Shown here: one piece after another, positions 36,459 through 46,300 of the stretch
Position numbering within the stretch: the stretch's first letter is position 1
Layout of the letters: every line of letters starts with the position of its first letter
Assembly: GCF_048066115.1 (NCBI RefSeq)
Contig: NZ_JBLTYX010000010.1
Location: forward strand, 1-64,000
Length of the DNA stretch: 64,000 nt
Source: Niveispirillum sp048066115
GTDB lineage: Bacteria > Pseudomonadota > Alphaproteobacteria > Azospirillales > Azospirillaceae
Reading direction: 5' to 3'
Notes under the pieces: model-generated
The model's database searches: none
What the model saw: the letters and a program-made list of their open reading frames with translations, nothing else
Told to the model about the DNA's origin: nothing
Program-made: the position numbers and the translations under genes

Positions 36459-36524
36459 TCACTGGACGCCGGCCCCGGCTCTGCTGCATTCTCCCCCGGA
36501 CTTCCCTTCCCGATAAGGTGGATC

Positions 36525-37100
36525 ATGGGTGAAATGGCGATGCGTGCTGGCCGGCGGGCCGTCCTGGCCCTGGCCGGCGGCTTGGCGATGATGGGGGTGA
36601 TGGGCATGAGCGTTCCGGCACAGGCGGCCAGCGCCTATGATTATGGTTTCACCGCCATCGAGGGTGGGCCGCTGAAGCTGGACAGCTATCGCGGCAAGGC
36701 CGTGCTGGTGGTCAATACCGCATCGATGTGCGGCTACACCCCGCAATACAAGGGCCTGCAGGCCCTGTGGGACAAGTACAAGGACAAGGGCCTTGTCGTC
36801 CTGGGCGTGCCGTCCAATGATTTCGGCGGGCAGGAGCCGGGCTCCGCCGCGGAGATCAAGGAATTCTGCAACGTCAATTTCGCCATCGACTTCCCCATGA
36901 CCACGAAGGAACCGGTGAAGGGACCCGACGCCCATCCGCTGTACAAGTGGCTGGCCGAACAGAAGGGCGAGCCGAAATGGAACTTCCACAAATACCTCAT
37001 CGGCACCGACGGCAAGCTGATCGAGGCTTACGGTTCCAAGGTGACACCGGATTCCCCCGAACTGGCGGCGGCCATCGAGAAGGCGCTGCCTAAGGGCTGA
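36525..37100 (+). CDS. Exported glutathione-peroxidase-family protein
   Basis: A 191-residue thiol peroxidase with an N-terminal signal (about 1-34, ending PAQA-A), so it works in the periplasm. The peroxidatic residue is Cys69 in NTASMCGYTPQY, with Gln103 (FGGQEPG) and Trp152/Asn153 (KWNFHKYLIG) completing the tetrad. It has Cys, not selenocysteine. A second Cys in FCNVNF may resolve by disulfide with thioredoxin, as in most bacterial Gpx. The substrate would be hydroperoxides in the envelope. Confidence 0.88.
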   Translation: MGEMAMRAGRRAVLALAGGLAMMGVMGMSVPAQAASAYDYGFTAIEGGPLKLDSYRGKAVLVVNTASMCGYTPQYKGLQALWDKYKDKGLVVLGVPSNDFGGQEPGSAAEIKEFCNVNFAIDFPMTTKEPVKGPDAHPLYKWLAEQKGEPKWNFHKYLIGTDGKLIEAYGSKVTPDSPELAAAIEKALPKG

Positions 37101-37120
37101 TATCAAACCTGCGATGAGAA

Positions 37121-37145
37121 TGGCGGCGCCCGGCGCCTGAGGGAC
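37121..37145 (+). repeat. Truncated family A repeat, copy A4
   Basis: Only the 3' part is left: GGCGGCGCCCGGCGCCTGAGGGA. It follows the peroxidase stop by 20 bp in the sense direction, as full copies do. Confidence 0.6.
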
Positions 37146-37260
37146 CGCGCGTCAAACCAAGGGGTTGAGCTTGTAATTGGCTTACAGGCTGGGTAGGGTC
37201 GGCGAAAGCGCCAGCCGCACAGGCGGGCCGGCCCCATCCCCTTGAAAAGCTTGGGAAGAA

Positions 37261-37986
37261 ATGAGCTACGGCCTTTACGATAACCACCGTCGCTACCGCC
37301 GTCGCGTTTGGGCCCGCGTGGGCAAGGCCGTCCTCTGGCTGACCCTGTTGGGCGGGGTCGCCGGCTTCTCCTATCTGGTGGGTGTGGAGCAGCTGAAATC
37401 CCGTGAAGGTTCGATCCAGGAAGAGCTGGCGAACATGATTGCGGCCAAGGACAAGGCCGAACGTCGCGCCCAGCAATTGCAGCAGATCGCCCAGACCCAG
37501 GAAATCCGGGCCAATGAGCTGGATATCCGCCTGCAGCGCGAAGTGCCCAGCGGTGAGTTGGCCAAGCTGAACGAGCTGGTGGCCCGCAAGCTGGCCGAAG
37601 GGGTGAACCCCGAACGCATGGCCTTCGTGATCGAGCAGACCAGCAATCCGCGTTCGTGCGGTCGGCCGGAAACCAAGCGCTTCGTCCTGCCCACCCCGAT
37701 CTACAAGGGTTCCAACACCCAGGTGGCCTTCGCCGACGGCACCATCATCGTGACCGGCGAGGGCGTGCCCGCCCGCAACGAGGGCGGCAGCCCCGAAGCC
37801 TGGTACGACCCGACCAAGCCGGTGAAGGTCAGCTTCACCGACGCCGCCGGCAAGGTGGAAGAGGTCAATGGCGTCCTGCCGCTGACCCACAACCTGATCA
37901 CCACCGACAAGGAAGTGCGCCTGACCGTGGGTGCCGGCGCCCGTTCCTTCGTGGAGGTCACGGGCGAGGTCTGCCGCTTCCCGTAA
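37261..37986 (+). CDS. Membrane-anchored coiled-coil protein, unknown function
   Basis: A 241-residue protein. A basic N-terminus (about 1-20, rich in Arg and Tyr) leads into one membrane helix (about 23-42). A charged, Gln-rich coiled coil follows (about 45-100), then a beta-rich C-terminal domain with two Cys (in RSCGRP and GEVCRF) that could bond. Topology suggests an inner-membrane anchor with the coiled coil and C-terminal domain in the periplasm. I do not recognise a family with a known function. It is convergent with the GH97 gene. Confidence 0.65.
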   Translation: MSYGLYDNHRRYRRRVWARVGKAVLWLTLLGGVAGFSYLVGVEQLKSREGSIQEELANMIAAKDKAERRAQQLQQIAQTQEIRANELDIRLQREVPSGELAKLNELVARKLAEGVNPERMAFVIEQTSNPRSCGRPETKRFVLPTPIYKGSNTQVAFADGTIIVTGEGVPARNEGGSPEAWYDPTKPVKVSFTDAAGKVEEVNGVLPLTHNLITTDKEVRLTVGAGARSFVEVTGEVCRFP

Positions 37987-38002
37987 AGCCCGCTTGCTTA
38001 TT

Positions 38003-38126
38003 CATGCCCTCCCCCTTGATGGGGGAGGGAGGTATCCGCCGCGAAGCGGTGGGAGGGAGAGGGTGGCCGCCGAACAGTGCCGTTGTTCCCTCTCCCTCCC
38101 TCTCCCGCAAGCGGGCGAGGGTAAAT
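38003..38126. repeat. Purine/pyrimidine-rich palindromic repeat (family D)
   Basis: The element has CCCTCCCCC.GGGGGAGGGAGG and, further on, GGGAGGGAGAGGGT matched by CCCTCTCCCTCCC, with a central CCGCGAAGCGG hairpin. Only one copy is in the window. It fills the gap between two convergent genes and may act as a terminator. Confidence 0.6.
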
Positions 38127-38130
38127 TTCC

Positions 38131-40155
38131 TCACAGCGCCTTGAACCGCACGGCTACGCCGCCGCCCGGTGCCATGTCCAGGTCCAGGCTGTCCTTGGAC
38201 GTCACCACTCGCTTTTCGATCTTCAGCGCCGTCGGGCTGGTACGGTAATCCGCGCCGGCCCCGTCGGCATAGATCTGCGCCTCGAAACGCTTGCCGGCCG
38301 GCAGGAAGTCCAGCTTTTGGGTCAGCTTGCGGGCTTCCTCGTCGGTCACCGCACCCAGGAACCAGTCCTTGGCCCCCCGCTGCTGACGGGCGACGACGAC
38401 GTAATCGCCGATCTCCGCCTGCAGGGTCTTGGAGACCTCCCAATCCGCCGCCACGTCGCGGATGAACTGGAACGCGTCCAGCCGCGCCTCGTAATTCTCC
38501 GGCAGGTCGGCGGCCATCTGCACGGGGCTGTACAGCACAACATAAAGCGCCAGTTGGGTGGCCAAGGTCGACTGTACCCGCGCCTCCAGCTTCACCTTGC
38601 CATGCACCAGGTCGAAGATGCCGGGCGTATAGTCCATCGGCCCTGCCAGCATCCGGGTGAAGGGCAGGATAGTCACATGCTCGGGCGGGTTGGTGGGCTT
38701 GCCCCAGGCGTTGAATTCCTGGCCGCGCGCGCCTTCCCGGCTGACCCAGTTGGGATATGTCCGGCGCAGGCCGGTATCCTTCACCGGTTCATGCGTATCG
38801 ACGGCAATCTTGTTGCGGGCCGCGACCTCCACCGCATGCAGGTGATGGCGCACCAGATACTGGCCGGCGAACCATTGCTGGCCGCCCTGGTCGTCCAAAA
38901 TGGTGCCGCTATGCTTCACATAGCCGCTTTTCACCGTGTTCACGCCGACCTTGGCATAGAGCTTCATGGCGTCTTCAAGCTGGGCCTCGTAATTGACCAC
39001 GGCCCCGCCCGTCTCATGATGGCCGATCAGCCCGACGCCCTTCGACTTGCCATAGGCGGCCAGGGCCGGCAGGTCGAAGTCCGGATAGGGTTCGGTGAAG
39101 CTGAACTTGTCGCCATTGGCGATCCAGTCGCCGTCCCAGCCCTTGTTCCACCCTTCGACCAGCACGCCGGTGAAGCCGTACTTGGCGGCGAAATCCATGT
39201 ACCGCTTCACGTTGGCATTGTTGGCACCATGGATGGGGCCGCTGCCCCAAGTGGATTTCTCCAGATGCATCTCCCACCAGATGCCGACATATTTGCCGGG
39301 CTTGAACCAGGAGACATCGCCCAGCTTGTTGGGCTCGTTCAGGTTCAGCTCAATCCGGCTGTCGGCCAGCGCCGCGGCACTGTCGCCGATCAGCACCGTG
39401 CGCCAGGGGGTGGCGAACGGCCCCGTCTTGCGGGCCAGCACCCCGTCGGGCCAGGGCATCAGCCTGGCCGTCAGCGTCCCCGCCCCATCACCCGCCAGCA
39501 GCATGGACGGGAAATCCACCAGGGCCGCTTCATGGATCGACAGGTGCAGCCCGTTGTCGCCCTTCAGGGTCAGCGGCGTTTCGGCGATGGTGATGCGGCG
39601 TGCGTCGGTCCTGGTATAGAGATACTCGTCCCGCTCCTCCCCCAATGCCGGGTACCACCAGGCCTTTTGCGGACCGACCGGCCGGAACTGCGTGCGCTCC
39701 GCCACCACCTCCACATCCTGGCCGGCGGGAATGGCGTTGTAGCCATAGCGGAAGCCGATCCCGTCATCGAACAGGCGGAAGGTGACATCCACCTTGCCGT
39801 TCAGCGCCGTATCACCCGCCAGCGTCACGGTCAGTTCGGTGTGGTTGTCGCGCACCGTCCGCTGCTCGCCCCAGGGCTGTTCCCAGCTGCTGTCGCTGGC
39901 CAACCGCTTGGCGCCTGTGATGGCGGTGTAGCGCACCGGTGCCTCGCCCTTGAAGCCCAGGCCCAGGGCGCCCGGCGCCAGAACGGGCGCGCCCTTGCGG
40001 CTGACCTCGTAAAAGGCCTGACCGTCCTTCACGAAGACGCACAGCTCGATCAGCTTGCCCGGCGACTGGGCGCATTCCCGGTCGGCGGCCAGCGCCGGAT
40101 TGGCGGTGCTGAGTGCCACGAGCGAGGACAGGAGCGTCAGCGAACGGAAATTCAT
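38131..40155 (-). CDS. Glycoside hydrolase family 97 enzyme (alpha-glucosidase/alpha-galactosidase type)
   Basis: A 674-residue secreted glycosidase. Signal peptide 1-24 (ending ALAA), N-terminal beta-sandwich (about 25-290), TIM barrel (about 290-570; YVGIWWEMHLEKSTWG, GFTGVLVEGWNKGWDGDW, GHHETGGAVVNYE, VKSGYVKHSG) and C-terminal beta domain. This is the SusB/GH97 architecture; members hydrolyse alpha-glucosidic or alpha-galactosidic bonds of oligosaccharides in the periplasm. ATG at 40155 has AGAGG 8 nt upstream. It follows the halogenase-like pair by 47 bp on the same strand and the TonB receptor beyond them, so it is part of the saccharide locus. Confidence 0.88.
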   Translation of the reverse strand: MNFRSLTLLSSLVALSTANPALAADRECAQSPGKLIELCVFVKDGQAFYEVSRKGAPVLAPGALGLGFKGEAPVRYTAITGAKRLASDSSWEQPWGEQRTVRDNHTELTVTLAGDTALNGKVDVTFRLFDDGIGFRYGYNAIPAGQDVEVVAERTQFRPVGPQKAWWYPALGEERDEYLYTRTDARRITIAETPLTLKGDNGLHLSIHEAALVDFPSMLLAGDGAGTLTARLMPWPDGVLARKTGPFATPWRTVLIGDSAAALADSRIELNLNEPNKLGDVSWFKPGKYVGIWWEMHLEKSTWGSGPIHGANNANVKRYMDFAAKYGFTGVLVEGWNKGWDGDWIANGDKFSFTEPYPDFDLPALAAYGKSKGVGLIGHHETGGAVVNYEAQLEDAMKLYAKVGVNTVKSGYVKHSGTILDDQGGQQWFAGQYLVRHHLHAVEVAARNKIAVDTHEPVKDTGLRRTYPNWVSREGARGQEFNAWGKPTNPPEHVTILPFTRMLAGPMDYTPGIFDLVHGKVKLEARVQSTLATQLALYVVLYSPVQMAADLPENYEARLDAFQFIRDVAADWEVSKTLQAEIGDYVVVARQQRGAKDWFLGAVTDEEARKLTQKLDFLPAGKRFEAQIYADGAGADYRTSPTALKIEKRVVTSKDSLDLDMAPGGGVAVRFKAL

Positions 40156-40202
40156 CGAACAAGCCTCTTTGCTGGATAGGACGGGTGGGAAAGACGGCGG
40201 CA

Positions 40203-41672
40203 TCACCCGCCCCGCAGATAGGCGTCATGCACCGGCTGGCGCAGCACCTGGTTCTTCACGAAGCCCAGCATATGGCGCAGATGGGCTTTCAGATCGTCGG
40301 GTGGCAACAGGTCCACACCCGGCGGATGGCTGTCGGGCAGCAATCCATGGCCGGCAAGGAAGGCACGCCAGCTATCGGGGGCCAGATCGTCCTCCTCCCA
40401 CGGCGCCAGTTCGCCGCGCGCCCGGAACAGGGCGACACGGTGGAACAGATCGTCCGACAAAGGCAGCGCCCGTGCCGCATCCCAGAAGGCGCCGGGATGG
40501 CGGGCAAGGTGATAATGCAGGGCCTGGAAATCCCGCAGATGGGTGAAATGGCCGGCCGTTACCCGGTTATATTCCGCCTGCGCCGCATTGAGGCGCATGG
40601 TGCGCGGGAAATGCGCCAGCAGATGCACCAATCCCTGCTGCACCGACAACAGGTCCAGGTCATGCAGCGGGTCAAGCCGCACGGCGGCCGACCCCAGCGC
40701 CACACAATTGCCGTCCCAGGCGCGGGCCCGCAGACCGGGGCTGCTGGACCGCACAATGGCATCCTGGGGCGCGAAACCGCAGAGCGACGGCAGGCGGCGC
40801 AGTACGTCGCCCTCCCCCGGCCCGGACTTCCACACGGCGGTGATAAAGGTGCCGGCCTGGGCCGGGCGCAGGGCCAGCCAGCCATCGGCGAACCCCCGCA
40901 CCTCCGCATAGGTGGGAATGCTGGTCAGTCGCGGCCCGCGCGCCGTCAGCACCCGGTCGGCGGGGAAAGCCCAACTCGTCATGCCGTTGCCCGGCCCGCC
41001 GATCAGCAGCGCGTCGGGACCGGTGACATCCAGGAAGAAGTCACCCTCCACCCGTCGCCCATCCTCCAACGCCAGCGCATTGATCAGGCCGGTTTCCCCG
41101 TCGCGAACGGGGGACAGGCTGGCGGCCGACAGGATTGTCACCCCGGCCTGACGCGCCACATCCTTCAGCACCCCGGCATAGGCCAGGGCCGGCAGGTGGT
41201 AGCCGTAATCGCTGCGCCCGTACCGCTCACTCTCCGTATCCGGAATGAATAGCCTTCCCTGCCGCGCGGCGGCGGCCGTCAGGCTGAAATCCTCCAGCGG
41301 CACCGACAATCCGTGTCGGCGGGCGCGCAGCCAGTGGGGGAAGAAATCCTGACCGGCGATGGGTGAGCCGAAGGCGCCGAACGGATGCAGGAAGGGGGCG
41401 ACCGCCCCGCCCGCATCGGCGAAGTTCCAGCCCAGCGTATAGGCCCCACCGACGGCGGACAGCAGGCGGCGCTCATCCAGCCGCAACTGTTTATGCAGCG
41501 CCTCCAGCGCCGGCAGGCTGGCATGCAGGTCGGCCGAAGTCGCCTTGGACGGCAGTTCCACGGCGGTGACCGTCAGGCTGGACGGGGCCAGCGCACGGGC
41601 CAGGGTGGAGGCGGCCAGCCATAGCGGCGCATCACGGCCGACGATGACCAGATGGTTGATGGGCTGGCTCAT
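40203..41672 (-). CDS. Flavin-halogenase-family protein lacking catalytic residues
   Basis: A 489-residue homologue of the tryptophan-halogenase family and of its upstream neighbour (shared HPFGAFG at about 96-102). Against that neighbour the FAD loop GGGTAGW has become GRDAPLW (12-18), the catalytic Lys78 is Thr79 (GAYTLGWNF), the WTWRIP motif is absent, and LEPLESTSI with the catalytic Glu reads LDPLHDLDL. It therefore probably does not halogenate, and may not bind FAD normally. ATG at 41672 overlaps the neighbour's stop by 4 nt, so the two proteins are made together. A structural or regulatory partner role is inferred. Confidence 0.75.
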   Translation of the reverse strand: MSQPINHLVIVGRDAPLWLAASTLARALAPSSLTVTAVELPSKATSADLHASLPALEALHKQLRLDERRLLSAVGGAYTLGWNFADAGGAVAPFLHPFGAFGSPIAGQDFFPHWLRARRHGLSVPLEDFSLTAAAARQGRLFIPDTESERYGRSDYGYHLPALAYAGVLKDVARQAGVTILSAASLSPVRDGETGLINALALEDGRRVEGDFFLDVTGPDALLIGGPGNGMTSWAFPADRVLTARGPRLTSIPTYAEVRGFADGWLALRPAQAGTFITAVWKSGPGEGDVLRRLPSLCGFAPQDAIVRSSSPGLRARAWDGNCVALGSAAVRLDPLHDLDLLSVQQGLVHLLAHFPRTMRLNAAQAEYNRVTAGHFTHLRDFQALHYHLARHPGAFWDAARALPLSDDLFHRVALFRARGELAPWEEDDLAPDSWRAFLAGHGLLPDSHPPGVDLLPPDDLKAHLRHMLGFVKNQVLRQPVHDAYLRGG

Positions 41673-43201
41673 GCGGCCTCCCCCTGTCCGGCGGCGTCGC
41701 GTGCCGCGCAATGTCTCTTGATAAAGTCACCGTGGCTGGGCACGCCGACGACACCATCGCGGATGCGGGTGCGCAGGTCCGACAGGCGCTTTTCCAGCTC
41801 CGCCAGTGGCAGCCTGTCGGCCAGCCGCGCATAATCACCGGGCATCACGCCCTGCCCCTCGAACACCGACAGCCAGCTGTCGCGGGAGAACAGGCCCAGC
41901 TTGTATCCCGGCGCCACCGCCCCCTCGCGGAACAGCTCCAGCTTGTGCATCAGGCTGTCGGGCAGGGGCATGGTGCGCACATGGTCCCACAGCGGCTCCC
42001 CATGCCGGCTGTTGGCCATGTAATGCAGGACCAGGAAGTCGCGTACCCGGTCGTAATGGATCGCGAACAGCCGGTTGAACTCCGCCGGCAGGCGCGGATC
42101 GATGCCGCCGGCCCGGGGCATCAGTTCCACCAGATCGAACAGGGCCGCCTGGATCAGGAAGATGGACGTGCTTTCCAACGGTTCCAGGAAGCCGCTGGCC
42201 AGACCCACGGCCAGGCAATTGCCCGCCCACGCCCGTGCCCACCGGCCGGCGGCAAAGCGCAGCAGGCGTGGTTCCATCTGCGCCGGCCCGTCCAGGGCTG
42301 CCATCAGCGTGTCATGCGCCTCCTCCTCCCCGCACCAGCGGCTGGAGAAGACGTAGCCATTGCCGATCCGGTGCTGAAGCGGGATGCGCCAGGTCCAGCC
42401 GGCCTTGGCCGCAGTGGCGCGGGTGAAGGGGGTCAGCGGCTCCACCCGGTCCGACGGCACAGCCAGCGCCCGGTCGCACGGCAGCCACTCGCTCCAGTCA
42501 CACCAAGGCACTTGGCACGCGCCCCCCACCAGCAGGGAACGGAAACCGCTGCAATCCACGAAGAAATCGCCCTCGACGCTCTCGCCCGACTTCAAGGTCA
42601 GGCTCCGGACATGGCCCGTCTCCGCATCGCGATGCACATCGGTGATCCGCCCTTCGATCCGCTTTGCGCCGCGCCGTGTGGCCCAGCCACGCAGAAAGCC
42701 GGCATAAAGCCCGGCATCGAAATGATAGGCGTAGGAATAGGTGGAGCGGATGGAGGCCGTGTCCGCGTCCGGCAGCTCGAACGCGTTCGCCCGGCACAGT
42801 TCGATGGCGTAGCAATAATCCTGCAAGGACCCGGCATCGATACCGGCCAGCCGGGCACGGGCCCAGTGATGCTGAAAATCCACGCCGGCCCAGGGTTCGC
42901 CAAAGGCACCGAACGGGTGGATATAGCGGTCGGTGGGATTGTTCCAGCCGACAAATTCGATACCCAGCTTGATGGTGGCGCCGGTGGCGCGCATGAACTC
43001 CGCCTCGTCGATGCCCAGGCGGTCGTTGAACTGCTTGATATGGGGCAGCGTCGCCTCGCCCACGCCCACTGTCCCGATCTCGTCGCTTTCGATCAGGGTC
43101 AGGTCGTACTGGTCGGATGGCAGCAGCCGCGACAGGCCGGACGCCATCATCCATCCCGCCGTGCCACCACCGACGACCACAATCCGCAGACGCTGTGCCA
43201 T
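41669..43201 (-). CDS. Flavin-dependent halogenase-family protein (tryptophan 7-halogenase-like)
   Basis: A 510-residue protein with the full set of halogenase hallmarks: FAD loop GGGTAGW at 11-17, catalytic Lys78 in ATIKLGIEFVGW, WTWRIP (WxWxIP motif that blocks monooxygenation) and the catalytic Glu-Ser in EPLESTSIF. It needs a separate flavin reductase, none of which is obvious nearby. Such genes recur next to TonB receptors of sugar loci in sphingomonads, Caulobacter and Xanthomonas, where the true substrate is unknown; free tryptophan is not assured. It lies between the receptor gene (99 bp upstream) and the degenerate paralogue. Confidence 0.85.
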   Translation of the reverse strand: MAQRLRIVVVGGGTAGWMMASGLSRLLPSDQYDLTLIESDEIGTVGVGEATLPHIKQFNDRLGIDEAEFMRATGATIKLGIEFVGWNNPTDRYIHPFGAFGEPWAGVDFQHHWARARLAGIDAGSLQDYCYAIELCRANAFELPDADTASIRSTYSYAYHFDAGLYAGFLRGWATRRGAKRIEGRITDVHRDAETGHVRSLTLKSGESVEGDFFVDCSGFRSLLVGGACQVPWCDWSEWLPCDRALAVPSDRVEPLTPFTRATAAKAGWTWRIPLQHRIGNGYVFSSRWCGEEEAHDTLMAALDGPAQMEPRLLRFAAGRWARAWAGNCLAVGLASGFLEPLESTSIFLIQAALFDLVELMPRAGGIDPRLPAEFNRLFAIHYDRVRDFLVLHYMANSRHGEPLWDHVRTMPLPDSLMHKLELFREGAVAPGYKLGLFSRDSWLSVFEGQGVMPGDYARLADRLPLAELEKRLSDLRTRIRDGVVGVPSHGDFIKRHCAARDAAGQGEAA

Positions 43202-43300
43202 CTCTGCCTCACCCCGTGAAAGCCGCCGCAGGTCAGGGCGCATTCTATGAAAAAAGGGGGCGCCGCCGGAGGGAGTTTTGGCGGCGCCCCTTGGGGAGGA

Positions 43301-46300
43301 TCAGAATTTCACGCGGGCACCGACCTGGACGCGGCGGTCGGCCTTGCCCCAGTTGGCATCCTTGTAGACAGCCTTTGCCCCCGGCGTGGCGGCACTGTCA
43401 CCAAAGATCTGCTGCTGATAGACCGTCTTGGTATCCAGCAGGTTCGACCCTTCGATGGCCACTTCCAGGTTCTCGCTGATGGAGTAGCGGATGGAGCCAT
43501 CAAGGAACCCGGCCGCCTTCTGGAACACCGGCAGGCCGATGCAGCAATCCAGATTGTTGGTCAGGAAGCGCGAGCGCCAGTTATAGGCAAGGCGCAGACC
43601 GATCGGCCCCTGCTCATACAGGCCGACAATGTTGTAGGTGTGCTTGGAGATGCCGGCCAGCTTGTGACTGTCGATCACCGCACCACGCCCACCCGACACG
43701 TCCAGACCGGCACCGAAGCCGCCGGTACCGCCGGCATCGAGCGCGCCCTGGGTCACCAGGTTGGAATTGTTGATCCCAGACTGGTCCACGTACGTGTAGT
43801 TGACCTGCATGCCCAGCCCGCTCCACAGGCCCGGCAGGAAGTCGAAGAAGGTCTGGTAGCCGGTTTCGAACCCGTACAGCTCGCCCCCGCCCTTCTGGTT
43901 GCGCGGACCACGCATGATCACGGTCTGGGTGGAGGTGCCATTGGTGAATTCGCGGACGAACTCGCCGTAGGAGATGGAATTGCGCAGCTTCTTGTAGAAG
44001 CCGCCGAAGGAGAACAGGCCGCTCTTGCCCAGGTAATATTCGTACGCCAGATCGAACTGGTCGGCCTTCAGCGGCCGCAGGCCCGCATAGCCGGATTCCG
44101 CCCGGAAGACGAAATTGTAGCCTGTGACCTGACCCGCCGCGTTCTTGATCAGGTAGGGAGAACTGGCGGTGGTGTCGATGACCGGCGTCTGGATGGAGAC
44201 GAAGTTGCGCAGCAGGCCGAAATCCGGACGCGCCATGGCACGCGACGCCGCGAAGCGGATGAACTGGTCGTCATCCAGCCCGAAGCGCACATTGAAGCTG
44301 GGCAGGACGTTGGTGTAGTCGGTCTTGAAATTGTTGGCAGTGCCGGCGCCGTTTGCAAATGCCAGGATGGCCGGCGTCAGGGAACAGGCGGGGTTCACCA
44401 CCGCACCCGGCGGCAGGGTGGCGCCGCACGGCGTCTGCTGCAACTGCACCAGGGCGGTATTGGTGGGGAAGCCGACGCTGCCCTCGCTGTCGATCTTGGT
44501 CTGCACCAGGCGGGCACCGATATTGCCGTCCACGGTGATGCCGTTCAGGATCGTCATGTCACCGCCGCCAAAGCGCAGCATGGCATAGCCGGCATTGGTT
44601 TTTTCCTGCACATGCATGACTTCCGACGGCAGGAAGCAGCTGCCCGAGGGCAGGCCGGCGCGATCGCAGATCGGTGCCCAGCTCATCGGCGAATTGGTGT
44701 TGGGGCCGGACAGCGACTTCACCAGCCGGTCACGATCCTTCAGCACGTCACGGCTGAGATAGACCAGCTCGCCATTGGGATAGACGTCGCCATTGTAGAA
44801 ATCGTCGCCCAGATCGACCGTGTCCCAGATGCCCGCACCATAGCCCTTGAAGGGCTGGCCATTGCCGCAGCCGGCGGGATAGGCCCCACCCGTGCTGTCG
44901 GCATTGAAACCGGGGCCGTTGCAGTTCCAGCTGGCGGCAACGGGCGACCAGTTGAAGGTGGAATAGCGCACGGTCTGCTTGCGATCGGCATGGCGCACGC
45001 CGACCTTCAGCGAATGCAGCCAGCCATCGGCTTCGTCCAGGTCATAAGTGGCGTCGCCGCGGAACGCCGTCTCCTTGGCGTCATTGTCCTCCAGATGCGC
45101 CTGGATGAACGGGATCCAGTAATTATGCGGGTTGGACAGGCCGCCCTGGGCATAGTTCACGTTGGAACCTGGGCTCATCACCACCTGCGGCACCCCGTCC
45201 TTGCCGACGGAATATTGCATGTTGGCCATGGAGCCAGTGGCCACCAGGATATCGTCATTGGTGGTCGACGCCGTGATGCGCTGTACGTCGAAGGTGGTGT
45301 GCAGCCGGTCGGTAACGTCCCACTTCACATTGAAGGAAAGATCCTTGGTCCCTTCCTTGTGATCGAAATTGCGTGCCTCGTTCTGGAAATAGAGGCCGTC
45401 CTGCAACGTGGTGCAATTGGCACCCGCACCGCAGAAATTCACAAACGGCTGGCCGGGAACGGCGGAGCCGGTATTGATCGCATCCTGCAGACTGTCCCAC
45501 GATCCGCGCCAGGACCCATGTCCCTGGGTCAGCAGGCCGCTTTCCAGCATGCCGTCGGCACCGAACTTCAGGGCAGGCGACCCGGTGGCCGGGCCGATGA
45601 TGCTGGTGCTGCGCGGCCGGAAGGCGGACGAGCCATAGGCGCCGCCATCCAGGATCACGTGGCTGGCATTTTCCAGCCAGGCATTGTGATATTTGGACTG
45701 CATATACTGCACGGTAGCCTGGAAGCTGCCATCCGGGCTTTCATACTGGCCGGCGGCAGAGATGCCGCGACGCGTGCGGTCGTAATCGACCAGCGAATAG
45801 CGCACGCCGTCGGGCATATAGGCCCAGCCCGTGCCGCCGAACGGGTTGGCCGTGCAGGCGACGGTGCCATCGGCCGACACGTTGGCATTGCCGGCGGCAT
45901 TGGTGGCACCGGCCGAGCAATAGGTGTTGATCTTGTCCATGATGACGCTTTCGGTCCGCGTCACCACATCGGAATGGGCGTAATTGCCCAGCAGGCCGAA
46001 CTTGCCGGCATCCGTCTCCCAGACATTGCTGATCAGGCCGGAATATTCGCCCGTCCATTTCTTGGACTTGTCGCCGTAGGAGCCCTTGATATTGCCGGCG
46101 ATGGCCAGCCCGTCACTGTCGAACGGCAGCCGGGTGCGCAGATTGACCGTGCCGGCGATGCCGCCTTCGATCATGTCCGCCGTCTGGTTCTTGTAGCTGT
46201 CGACGCCGGCCATCAGTTCGGGCGAGACGTCGTTGAAATTCAGCCCGCGATAGCTGTCGGCGGAGAAGCTGTCGCGGCCGTTGAATTCGGTGCGGACCTG

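Noticed and set aside
36525..37100. Selenocysteine in the glutathione peroxidase
   Set aside because: The active-site codon is TGC (Cys69) and there is no in-frame TGA.
38317..40179. 620-residue plus-strand frame
   Set aside because: Antisense shadow of the GH97 gene, without any recognisable motif.
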